Shown here: piece after piece, positions 17,416 through 24,302 of the stretch
Numbering within the stretch: the stretch's first letter is position 1
Layout of the letters: each line of letters opens with the position of its first letter
From: Xanthobacteraceae bacterium
GTDB taxonomy: Bacteria; Pseudomonadota; Alphaproteobacteria; Rhizobiales; Xanthobacteraceae
Length of the DNA stretch: 64,000 nt
Assembly (NCBI GenBank): GCA_022841625.1
Contig: JALHRD010000017.1
Coordinates: 67,820 to 131,819, forward strand
Direction: 5' to 3'
Notes under the pieces: generated by a model
The model's database searches: none
What the model was told of the DNA's origin: nothing
The model's input: only the letters and a program-made list of their open reading frames with translations
Program-made: the position numbers and the translations under genes

Positions 17416-18293
17416 TACCTGCCTCTTACGGCGTGAAAAATGATGAGCCGAACGTCAGGACTCACGTTGGTGTATTCTCGAATCTTTTTCTCTCTCGATG
17501 GCCGCATCGTCGCACCTCCTGTCTTGAGGTCATAGATCGCGATAATGACATCATTCTCATTACGCAAGACAATATCGGTTCTGATGCTACCCTCCAACCC
17601 GTAGCGTGTGGGAAGCGTTTTGACGAAACTCTGCTCTACACCCACCCTCCCAATACCCGGTAGATTTCTGGCTCGTACTTCGTCCGCGAATCTCTTGTGT
17701 ACGGCAATACCGTACAAGCGCGCCGATATTAGATTGGGCCGTTGTGAGACGGCCTGATTCACTCTTACCAAGATATCCTGCAGAATTTTCGTCGTACGTT
17801 CAACCGCATGTTCGTCGGCGAAACTTAGGTGCTTATGTTCCGCATATCGAAAGCTTTGTTGGTCTCTTCCAACTTCGCGCGTTTCGACATATTGATGAAA
17901 CCTGTAGCTGGCCTTCTCAGGTAAGTTCAGACTGTCGATGCTGTCGAGCAACCGGGACAATGATCCCTCTTGCGCGTTCCAACCAACATTGTCGCGTGCA
18001 TCTTGGGCGTCCCTCTGTCGAGCAAGCCCGTCCAATTCAGATTCGGCAGGTCGCATCCTTACGTCGCCGAGCCGCGTCCACTGCCCGCCATCGGTATGCC
18101 CCGCCGGCACACGCGGCTGATTGGGATCGTGCCAGCGCCCGTCCGGGGCTCCACCTTTCAGAGGCGGCGACGCAAGTCGATCGCCCCGCAATAGCTCGGC
18201 AACAGACCAATCGTTGAGTGACGAGTCCGCCTGCTTTGCGCGCAGCGCCTGCAGGCCGGTGATGAGCGGCGATGTACGAGCCCAATTGATCAT
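17415..18293 (-). CDS. putative polymorphic toxin, PD-(D/E)XK nuclease-like C-terminus
   Basis: 292 residues in three parts. Residues 1-41 (NWARTSPLITGLQALRA.. WSVAELLRGDRLA) match the N-terminus of the protein at 21647 in 28 of 41 positions. Residues 55-73 carry HDPNQPRVPAGHTDGGQWT. The C-terminal domain (about 140-292) ends with E220, D240 (SIRTDIVL), D255-x-K257 (IYDLKTG), the arrangement of PD-(D/E)XK nucleases such as the Tox-REase effectors. The start at 18293 follows GAAAGGA, conserved upstream of the paralogue; the frame is open further upstream but homology of the protein starts here. No signal peptide. Its immunity-like partner overlaps the stop. Likely a DNA-cleaving interbacterial effector. 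Confidence 0.7.
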   Translation of the reverse strand: MINWARTSPLITGLQALRAKQADSSLNDWSVAELLRGDRLASPPLKGGAPDGRWHDPNQPRVPAGHTDGGQWTRLGDVRMRPAESELDGLARQRDAQDARDNVGWNAQEGSLSRLLDSIDSLNLPEKASYRFHQYVETREVGRDQQSFRYAEHKHLSFADEHAVERTTKILQDILVRVNQAVSQRPNLISARLYGIAVHKRFADEVRARNLPGIGRVGVEQSFVKTLPTRYGLEGSIRTDIVLRNENDVIIAIYDLKTGGATMRPSREKKIREYTNVSPDVRLIIFHAVRGR

Positions 18294-18745
18294 CGGGGAG
18301 GTCCTTTCGATTTGAGTTGTGAGTGACGCGTAGTGAAAAGAGTTCGCCGCCATCGACTGGATCGGCGGTCAGATGCGCGTGCATGGCAAGAAGCGCCGCT
18401 CGTAAGCAAGCCGCGTGGAACGATGGGGTTAGTGCGCGGAGAATCGCGGCGCCGACGAGCCGCCGCCGGTCCTCAACGAAGAATGAGGCCGCAGCCTAAG
18501 CACAATCCATCAAGAGAAGCCTGCGCGTTCATCGGACGACGATTTTTTCGAGACGACCACGCGCCTCAGCATCGGCGCAGCACTGGGACGAGCGCCCGCT
18601 ACGGCCGTCTGATCCACGCATTGAGCTTTACCAGCGTCTCGCGTGGCACCGCGGACACCTCCCGCATCATGCGCTGCATCTCCGCGCCGCCGGTCGGCGA
18701 GAGCTCGCAGTTGGTCTTATGCATTTCGGCCAGATAGGACAGGTC
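18180..18745. repeat. direct repeat, left copy (toxin 5' end + leader + tctC 3' end)
   Basis: This stretch aligns with 22670-23235, about 4.49 kb away. It covers the start of the toxin gene, its ribosome site and upstream DNA, and the last 47 codons of a tctC gene. Over 18597-18737 versus 23087-23227 I count 13 mismatches in 141 bases with no gap. The part between 18350 and 18590 is more diverged and has indels. Left boundary is approximate. The 18293-18746 gap holds no intact gene. Confidence 0.75.
18599..18740 (-). pseudogene. 3' fragment of a tctC gene
   Basis: The minus-strand frame reads YLAEMHKTNCELSPTGG.. REVSAVPRETLVKLN and a TAG at 18599-18601, matching the C-terminus of the intact TctC at 23089 (YLAEMQKTNRELSPIGG). 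It begins abruptly next to the stop of the gene at 18746. It is the left duplicate of the flank of the right toxin locus rather than an independent gene. Confidence 0.8.
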
Positions 18746-19159
18746 TTACTGAAGGCCAAATTCCCTTGGCGGGCGGCTCCCCTCATAAAAAACGTCCTGG
18801 TACTCTTTTGGGAATAGCTCGCGTTTCAACTTGTCGATAATCACGTTGTCTCGGAGAATGAGCTCCATGCGCGGCCAGACGTCATCCTTTTCCGGAGGCG
18901 CGACCGAGACCACGATTTCCCAATCGGGATATCCGACGAGCAAAGCCTACAGCGCCTTGATGATCTCCGGCCGGAGCATGTGCAGCTTGTGTAATTCAAT
19001 CTGATGTTCGTAGCGTCCGAAATTCTCGTCGACAAGAAAATAGTCTCCGGACCGATTGTAGTCACTGTCTCCGAATTGCAGGAGAACGAGCTTCATGCGC
19101 TCATAGAGCTCGCCCCATTCCTTATTGAGCCTGGCTTCGGTGTGTTCGCGCATGTCCAA
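18746..19159 (-). pseudogene. immunity-like gene interrupted by an amber codon
   Basis: One frame of 138 codons, from ATG at 19159 to TAA at 18746, is broken by a TAG at 18947-18949. The two halves (MDMREHTEARLNKEWGELY.. and LLVGYPDWEIVVSVA..PRMELILRDNVIID) read as a single protein; the second half has no start codon of its own except TTG. The gene follows a toxin-like remnant at the distance expected for an immunity gene. Family not recognised. Either it is a decayed antidote, or the stop is suppressed, which is less likely. Confidence 0.6.
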
Positions 19160-19236
19160 CCTCGCTATTCACCCCCACGAGAACCGGTGCGTGCACGGTA
19201 TAGTCGCCGCAGAATTCCAATCATCGCATTGTAGTC

Positions 19237-19526
19237 TCAGCTTCGCGGGTCGCGGGATTCGAAAATGACCTTAACGATATCCCGTGCCTGAGCCGGCGTC
19301 ATTCGTTCGGCGGCAATGCTGTTCCTCTTCATGTAGCTTTCCATAAGCCCTGCAACGGCTTGGTGATAGATGGCGTGCAGCTTGTTCCAGTGATGAACGT
19401 GAACGACCTCCCGGGCAATCGGATTATTGTATGTTCTGAGTGGAATTGGGCCGGACAACGCCCTATCAAAAACTCTCGTTGCTTCCGGAAGCAATGGCAG
19501 ATCCTGCCACGTTGTTCTGGGCACAT
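19237..19526 (-). pseudogene. C-terminal toxin remnant with His-rich motif
   Basis: About 95 codons, open only from 19527, where it meets an IS256 remnant. The sequence AREVVHVHHWNKLHAIYH.. TPAQARDIVKVIFES is typical in feel of small metal-dependent nuclease toxin domains (HNH/GHH-like), with several His in a row and a closing helix. The assignment is by eye. There is no N-terminal module, so the insertion removed the rest of the gene. An amber-broken immunity-like gene lies 77 bp downstream. Confidence 0.5.
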
Positions 19527-19694
19527 ATCAAGACCAGGGGAGCGTTCCCGTCCGACGAGGCGGCGATGAAACTGCTCTACCTCGCACTCCGGAATCTTGG
19601 CGTACACTGGAAACCGGCTATCCAATGGCGGGCAGCTTATGCCCAGTTCGCCATCTTCTTCTCCGACCGACTGCCTACTACAATCCGTTGATGA
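19526..19694 (+). mobile_element. IS256-family transposase remnant
   Basis: The C-terminal end of a Mutator/IS256 transposase: IKTRGAFPSDEAAMKLLYLALRNLG followed by the final YAQFAIFFSDRLP element and a stop. Only about 55 codons remain. The left limit coincides with the start of the toxin remnant on the other strand, so this element disrupted that gene. No terminal repeat could be identified. Confidence 0.75.
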
Positions 19695-19773
19695 TCAACC
19701 GCCCATGGATTGCTCGCACACAATCAATCTGACACTCTCGCTGAAGATGCAGCGCACCGAATTACATAAGGGA

Positions 19774-20259
19774 TCACACCTTGCCAGCGTCATTCTGCGC
19801 TTCGGGCGACGCACTGTGCTGTCGCCGGTCGGGCCGAGCGATCAGCCACAGCAGGGCGCCGACGGCAGCACCGGGTACACCGCCGAACTCTATCGCGTCC
19901 TTGAAATCAAAACTTGCCCATGCTGCTGCCAGAGTCTGGCCAAGGCTCAACGGCAATCCAATCAGAAAAAGACACATCATGCCGACACCGATGGCAAAAC
20001 CAACAAGCGGCGCCAGCCAGAACATCGTCAGCCCAACTAAGCGCAACAAAAGATAAATGGGACGACCGAACAGGACCACCCCCAGATAGCCGAGCACCAG
20101 ACTGACCCAGGCGAATATGAGAATCACCCGATCTGGCACTCCAGCAAATGCGAACTTTATGCTGACGACGAGAGGACCGGCCAGCGGCGCAACCGCGAAA
20201 GCGATTAACCCCCGCCTGCCCTCCCACCATGCCCTTGGTTCGTCAGATTCGTGATCCAT
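19774..20259 (-). CDS. putative membrane immunity protein (orphan copy)
   Basis: 161 residues with about four hydrophobic segments: FAVAPLAGPLVVSI, VILIFAWVSLVLGYLGVVLF, FWLAPLVGFAIGVGMMCLFLI and VPGAAVGALLWLI. It is a paralogue of the protein at 21070; both end in an AI(E/Q)FGG..GA(A/V)VGALLWLIARPDR block. It follows an orphan toxin cassette that is itself a paralogue of the C-terminus of the toxin at 21647. An inner-membrane antidote suggests a toxin acting at the membrane or in the periplasm. No family is recognised. Confidence 0.65.
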   Translation of the reverse strand: MDHESDEPRAWWEGRRGLIAFAVAPLAGPLVVSIKFAFAGVPDRVILIFAWVSLVLGYLGVVLFGRPIYLLLRLVGLTMFWLAPLVGFAIGVGMMCLFLIGLPLSLGQTLAAAWASFDFKDAIEFGGVPGAAVGALLWLIARPDRRQHSASPEAQNDAGKV

Positions 20260-20321
20260 CGGATGGGGACCTTACCGTCCACAATCGGTGATGCAAAGAA
20301 CCGAACTGGACCAGGCGCGCC

Positions 20322-20816
20322 TTAACGCCTTCCAAGCGGGCGCTCCGGTCGCAGGGGACCCCGTGATCCAAAAATCTCCTGCGCCTGTCCCTCCCAGACA
20401 TAATTGTTGACTCTATTACGAATGAAAGGCGGTCCGCTCGGGCTTTGTAGCCAGCCCTGACCGGCACCTACATTTCGAATGATTGGACCGCCTGGCGTCT
20501 CAGTCTCGTATCTGATGACGACACCGGGATACAGCGGATGCCCGGGTTCAGTGACATTGACCACTACCCGCGCGCCGGTTTGATCTGTCGTCAGGTACGA
20601 CCTCACCCGTCCTCTACCGATGCCCAGCGTATTGTAATAAATGGACGGAGGCGACGCTTCATTTAACGTTCCTTCCGGAGTTGCTGGAAGGACATAGCCA
20701 GTCGGCCCACGCGTCGGTCTGTCGATAGCACTCCGCTCGAGCGATGGCCTACCCGGAAGCGGACCGTCAGGGATATTGTAGGAGTGATAATACGGTTCGC
20801 CGGGAGCGAATCTCAT
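20322..20816 (-). CDS. orphan toxin C-terminal cassette
   Basis: 164 codons from the first ATG at 20816, homologous to residues about 203-370 of the toxin at 21647. Shared blocks include RSYLTTDQTGA, VNVTEPGHPLYPG and the closing N..VW.GQ. Homology continues upstream of the ATG in the same frame (DWGQFVEGPEC, QGGRRVSFP) to at least 20940, and the frame stays open to a TAG at 21039-21041, but no start codon exists there. This is the form of displaced orphan toxin tips seen in polymorphic toxin loci: silent unless recombined onto a full-length N-terminus. Whether the 164-residue product is made is doubtful. Confidence 0.6.
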   Translation of the reverse strand: MRFAPGEPYYHSYNIPDGPLPGRPSLERSAIDRPTRGPTGYVLPATPEGTLNEASPPSIYYNTLGIGRGRVRSYLTTDQTGARVVVNVTEPGHPLYPGVVIRYETETPGGPIIRNVGAGQGWLQSPSGPPFIRNRVNNYVWEGQAQEIFGSRGPLRPERPLGRR

Positions 20817-21069
20817 ACCGTCCCGAAGCCCCCCGCTTGGAAAAGAAACCCTTCTTCCTCCTTGCGTCGTACAAACTCCTCTGCCCCCCGAAACGAAGCA
20901 CTCCGGCCCCTCAACAAATTGACCCCAGTCGGTCGCGTGCGGTGGGGGTGCGAGCGGTGCGGAACCAAGGACATCTGAATATGGGTCGCCTTGTCGACGA
21001 GCAGCGCCGACCGTCGGTGTGGTCGAAGCCGGGATGCGCTAAGGCGCGCATCAACGCGCTTAGTGAAAG

Positions 21070-21558
21070 CTATTCCGTAGTATGAGCGACGCTGCGCCGT
21101 TGCCGATCTGGCCGCGCGATCAACCAGAGCAGCGCTCCGACTACGGCGCCGGCTGGACCACCGAATTGGATAGCCGCGCCAAACAGCGTACGGCTCCAAA
21201 AGCCCGAACGGACCATCTCCGGCTCAACGCCGAGGCTCAGCGCCACCAGATACGTCATGGCGAAGCCAACAACGAAGCCAATTGCTGGCGCCAACCAGAA
21301 CGCAGTCAGATTGAACGCGCGCAGCAATAGATAAAGTGGTAGACCGATCAAGAACGTTCCCAGATAACCAGCCATAAGGCTGATCGAAACGATCACGTTG
21401 AGCCAGTCTTGCGTTGCGTCGAAATAACGGGCAGTCAGGCTCGCGATGACAGGAACGGCCAATGGCGCAATAACGAACGCTACCCAACTCCGCACGTTAT
21501 CCCACAATGACGTCAGTTCGCCCCACAATGCCGTCATGTCATCATGCAGGCGATTCAT
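21070..21558 (-). CDS. putative membrane immunity protein to the toxin at 21647
   Basis: 162 residues with about four hydrophobic segments: WVAFVIAPLAVPVIASL, LNVIVSISLMAGYLGTFLI, FWLAPAIGFVVGFAMTYLV and GAVVGALLWLI. The C-terminal tail is basic (ARPDRQRR). It is paralogous to the protein at 19774 over its whole length. The gene lies 88 bp after the toxin stop on the same strand; the start codon lacks a strong ribosome site. Expected in the inner membrane, protecting the cell from the unassigned toxin domain next door. Function inferred from context only. Confidence 0.65.
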   Translation of the reverse strand: MNRLHDDMTALWGELTSLWDNVRSWVAFVIAPLAVPVIASLTARYFDATQDWLNVIVSISLMAGYLGTFLIGLPLYLLLRAFNLTAFWLAPAIGFVVGFAMTYLVALSLGVEPEMVRSGFWSRTLFGAAIQFGGPAGAVVGALLWLIARPDRQRRSVAHTTE

Positions 21559-21646
21559 TTAACGTCGACCCTGGGCGCAACCGTCTCATCTGCAATCGGG
21601 CTACAGCATAGTCGCTTCTACCCCACGCGCCAACCGCCCCGCCACG

Positions 21647-22780
21647 TTATCGGCGCTGCCGCCTGATCTGATCCTCGATGATCGCACGGGACTGACCATT
21701 CCAAACAGTGTTGATCCGGTCCGATAGGAAGCCGCCGGGGGCCTGCAACTTCCCCAATCCAGTTCCTTCATTCTGAATAGTTGCGCCCCTTGGAGACTCT
21801 GTCACATAGCGGATGACGAGACCCGGATACAGCGGATGTCCGGGCTCGGTCACATTGACAATAACCTGCGCACCAGTTTGGTCCGTCGTCAGGTAGGATC
21901 TGACTCGCGCGATGTCCGTAAACGGCGGCATCACGGGCTGCCCAAACGGACCAGCCGCTTGCGCCAATCCAACCAAGGTGTGGTAGCCAATCGGGGGCGT
22001 CGCTTCGTTTGGCGTCCCTCGCACACTTGCAGGACGGACACCACCGGACGGCCCAGGAGTTGGTCGCTCGATAACGCCCTGCCTAATCGATGATGCCTCT
22101 TCGGCTACCGGACCAACCGGGACATTGTAATAATGATAATTCGGCTGGCCGGGACCGATGTATTCGGGAAAGCCTTCGGCCGGCACACTGACACGTCGTC
22201 CTCCCGGCGTGATGCAATTGATATACTGGCCGTCATTTGTCCGACGGCATTCAATGCCGGTGAGAGTCTTGCCCCAATCCCTCGCGCCCGGTGGCCTCGC
22301 AAACGGCGACCACGGCGTGGCACCGGTAACGGTCTGCTCCCAGCGCGGCGCTTGTGGCACCGGTCCTAGATGTGACGGATAGTTCTGCGGCGGCTCATCG
22401 AGGAACGGCGGTCCCATCGGCGAACGACGGCGCGCGTCCGAAACAACTGAGCGCCTCATACGGATGGCGGCGCGCTCGAACGGATCCTCGCTGATAATCG
22501 GAGAAAGCGAAGACGGCGCTTCCGGCCATGGTCCAACTTCCGGCGTCGCGCGCCACTGGGCATTGGCAACCCAGGCAGGCTGCGGATGCGGCAGTTCCGG
22601 TCCGGCCGGCTCTCCGGTCGGCGACGCAGCTAGAGGCGAAGTCGTTGGCATCGCCTGCGCCAGCCGCTCACCCAGCAATAGTTCGTCAACAGACCAGCCA
22701 TCGTATGACGGCATCTGCTCTCCAGCGCGCAGCGCCTGCAGGCCGGTGATCAGTGGCGACGTGCGGGACCAATTGTTCAT
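21647..22780 (-). CDS. putative polymorphic toxin with unassigned C-terminal domain
   Basis: 377 residues. The first 41 (NWSRTSPLITGLQALRA.. WSVDELLLGERLA) match the toxin at 17415. Residues 42-165 are a Pro-rich linker without the DGGQWT signature. From about 167 (DWGKTLTGIEC) to the end it matches the orphan cassette at 20322. The terminal domain (290-367) has ARVRSYLTTDQTGAQ, VNVTEPGHPLYPG and a closing TVWNGQS. I do not recognise this domain; it has no obvious nuclease motif, and its partner is a membrane protein. The start at 22780 follows the conserved GAAAGGA. No signal peptide is seen. The tctC gene at 23089 lies upstream. Confidence 0.65.
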   Translation of the reverse strand: MNNWSRTSPLITGLQALRAGEQMPSYDGWSVDELLLGERLAQAMPTTSPLAASPTGEPAGPELPHPQPAWVANAQWRATPEVGPWPEAPSSLSPIISEDPFERAAIRMRRSVVSDARRRSPMGPPFLDEPPQNYPSHLGPVPQAPRWEQTVTGATPWSPFARPPGARDWGKTLTGIECRRTNDGQYINCITPGGRRVSVPAEGFPEYIGPGQPNYHYYNVPVGPVAEEASSIRQGVIERPTPGPSGGVRPASVRGTPNEATPPIGYHTLVGLAQAAGPFGQPVMPPFTDIARVRSYLTTDQTGAQVIVNVTEPGHPLYPGLVIRYVTESPRGATIQNEGTGLGKLQAPGGFLSDRINTVWNGQSRAIIEDQIRRQRR

Positions 22781-23235
22781 AGGGGCGTTCCTTTCGATCT
22801 GACTGGTGATTGACGCTTTATGAAATGAGTTCGCCGCCGCCGACCGCGTCAGGGGTCGGGAGCGCGCGCACGACAATAGGCGCCGCCCGCAAGCGAGCGG
22901 CGCCGACTCGAGAAAATTCGAGTGAGGGTCGCCGTGTCGGCGAATGACTGTCGAGCCTCAACAATCGGTGAGGTCAACGTCCGAAGTTCCGCCAATCACG
23001 CAGGGCGCGCGGTTCAGCGAGCCGTCATGCGCGCTTAGTAGCGGCACGCCCACACCCGTGTCGGTATGACGCCAAGAAATGAACGCCGCTACTGCCGCCG
23101 GATCCACGAATTGAGCTTCACCAGCGTCTCGCGCGGCACCGCGGAAACCTCCCGCATCATGCGCTGCATTTCCGCGCCGCCGATCGGCGAGAGTTCGCGG
23201 TTGGTCTTTTGCATCTCGGCCAGATAGGCCGGATC
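22670..23235. repeat. direct repeat, right copy
   Basis: Partner of 18180-18745. It spans the toxin N-terminal codons, the leader DNA and the last 47 codons of the intact tctC. The 22780-23089 gap holds no gene, only this conserved leader and an inverted repeat at 22879-22904. Confidence 0.75.
22879..22904 (-). terminator. inverted repeat downstream of tctC, possible terminator
   Basis: GGCGCCGC and GCGGCGCC form an 8-bp G+C stem with a 10-base loop, 185 bp after the tctC stop and about 100 bp before the toxin start. There is no clear U-tract, so termination is uncertain. Confidence 0.35.
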
Positions 23236-24102
23236 CTTCATGGTCTTCTCAAACCCGGCACGCAGAACCTCGAGCAGTTCCGCCGGCACGCCAGGCGGCG
23301 CCGCCAGCGGCCGGCCAAGCGCCGCGATGGCGATCATGACGTTCCACATGGTGCGGTGCTCGGGCTCTTTGACATAATCGAGCATCATCGGCACATCGGG
23401 CAGATCGGCGTGCTTCTGAAGATCGACCTGAACGATGAGGTTGACCTTCTTCTCGCTCAACCAATGCGGCCGATTCGCCTTGAGCGATGCCCATGAGCCG
23501 GCGACGCCCTCCACCTCGCCACGCTCCATCGCAAGCCATGCGGTGACATTCGATTTGTAACCGGACACAATGCGAAACTTGGTTCCGATCGTGTTGTTCA
23601 TGAGGAATGGATAAGTCTCGCTATCATTGGGACCGCTGCCGCCAAGCACCGCAGTTTCCTTGAACACATCGGCAAACGTTTTCACCTTTGCGGTGTGCCA
23701 CATCGCGACGATGCCGGTCTCCGAATTGAAGCTGCCGATCCAGTTGAATTCGGTTGGGACGAACAGCGCGCTCTTTTCCCCGAGATAAGGATGGAACGGG
23801 ATGCCGCGCTGCGGCAGCACGATCACGGTGCCATCCTTCGGCGCGACATTGAAGCCCCAATTGGCCACGGCCATCCCGCCGGCGCCGGGCATGTTCTGAA
23901 CGATGATGTTGGGCTCGCCCGGGATGTGCCGGCGCAGATGCGCCACGAAAGTGCGGGCATAGGCGTCATAGCCGCCGCCGGTATCCGAACCGATCACCAG
24001 TCGGACCGTCTTACCCTGGTAGAAATCGGCAGCCAAGACGCCGCCCGAGAGCGCGGCAGCGGCCAAAGCGGCCACCAGAACGGCAATCAGCATCTTACGC
24101 AT
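23089..24102 (-). CDS. TctC/Bug-family substrate-binding protein
   Basis: Fourth TctC-type periplasmic protein, 337 residues. The signal peptide is MRKMLIAVLVAALAAAALSG with cleavage near GVLA-AD. The mature start DFYQGKTVRLVIGSDTGGGYD and the NMPGAGG strand mark the same FYKGKTI subgroup as the proteins at 701 and 25708. The start at 24102 follows AGGGGCC; an ATG 267 bp upstream adds low-complexity residues and is rejected. The last 47 codons are duplicated at 18599. It is divergent from an MFS gene. No permease is adjacent; the ligand is unknown. Confidence 0.92.
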   Translation of the reverse strand: MRKMLIAVLVAALAAAALSGGVLAADFYQGKTVRLVIGSDTGGGYDAYARTFVAHLRRHIPGEPNIIVQNMPGAGGMAVANWGFNVAPKDGTVIVLPQRGIPFHPYLGEKSALFVPTEFNWIGSFNSETGIVAMWHTAKVKTFADVFKETAVLGGSGPNDSETYPFLMNNTIGTKFRIVSGYKSNVTAWLAMERGEVEGVAGSWASLKANRPHWLSEKKVNLIVQVDLQKHADLPDVPMMLDYVKEPEHRTMWNVMIAIAALGRPLAAPPGVPAELLEVLRAGFEKTMKDPAYLAEMQKTNRELSPIGGAEMQRMMREVSAVPRETLVKLNSWIRRQ

Positions 24103-24302
24103 TGAGGGCCCCTGCGCCAGGTCGAGTTGACAACTCCCCGTGACGGTACGAAACGAACGACCATGGCACAAGCATGTGAGTCCCATTCGGCCACTGGCAG
24201 TAGGGCGACGGCTATCGCGTGGGGCCAGGTATCGCCTGGGCCCGGGACCACACCGTCGCATGTGGCGGCCGCCCCTCCGGCGCACGTCTGGGGCACAGCG
24301 CC

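Noticed and set aside
18947..18949. Programmed readthrough or pyrrolysine at the amber codon
   Set aside because: No readthrough signal or pyrrolysine genes are visible, and the neighbouring toxin is already a remnant; decay is simpler.
20813..21199. 128-codon minus-strand frame between the two toxin cassettes
   Set aside because: Arg/Ser-rich, out of frame with the toxin homology that covers the same bases.
14402..22780. Local type VI or type VII secretion locus for the toxins
   Set aside because: No Hcp, VgrG, PAAR, Tss, EssC or TPS partner gene is present here; the secretion route must lie elsewhere if it exists.
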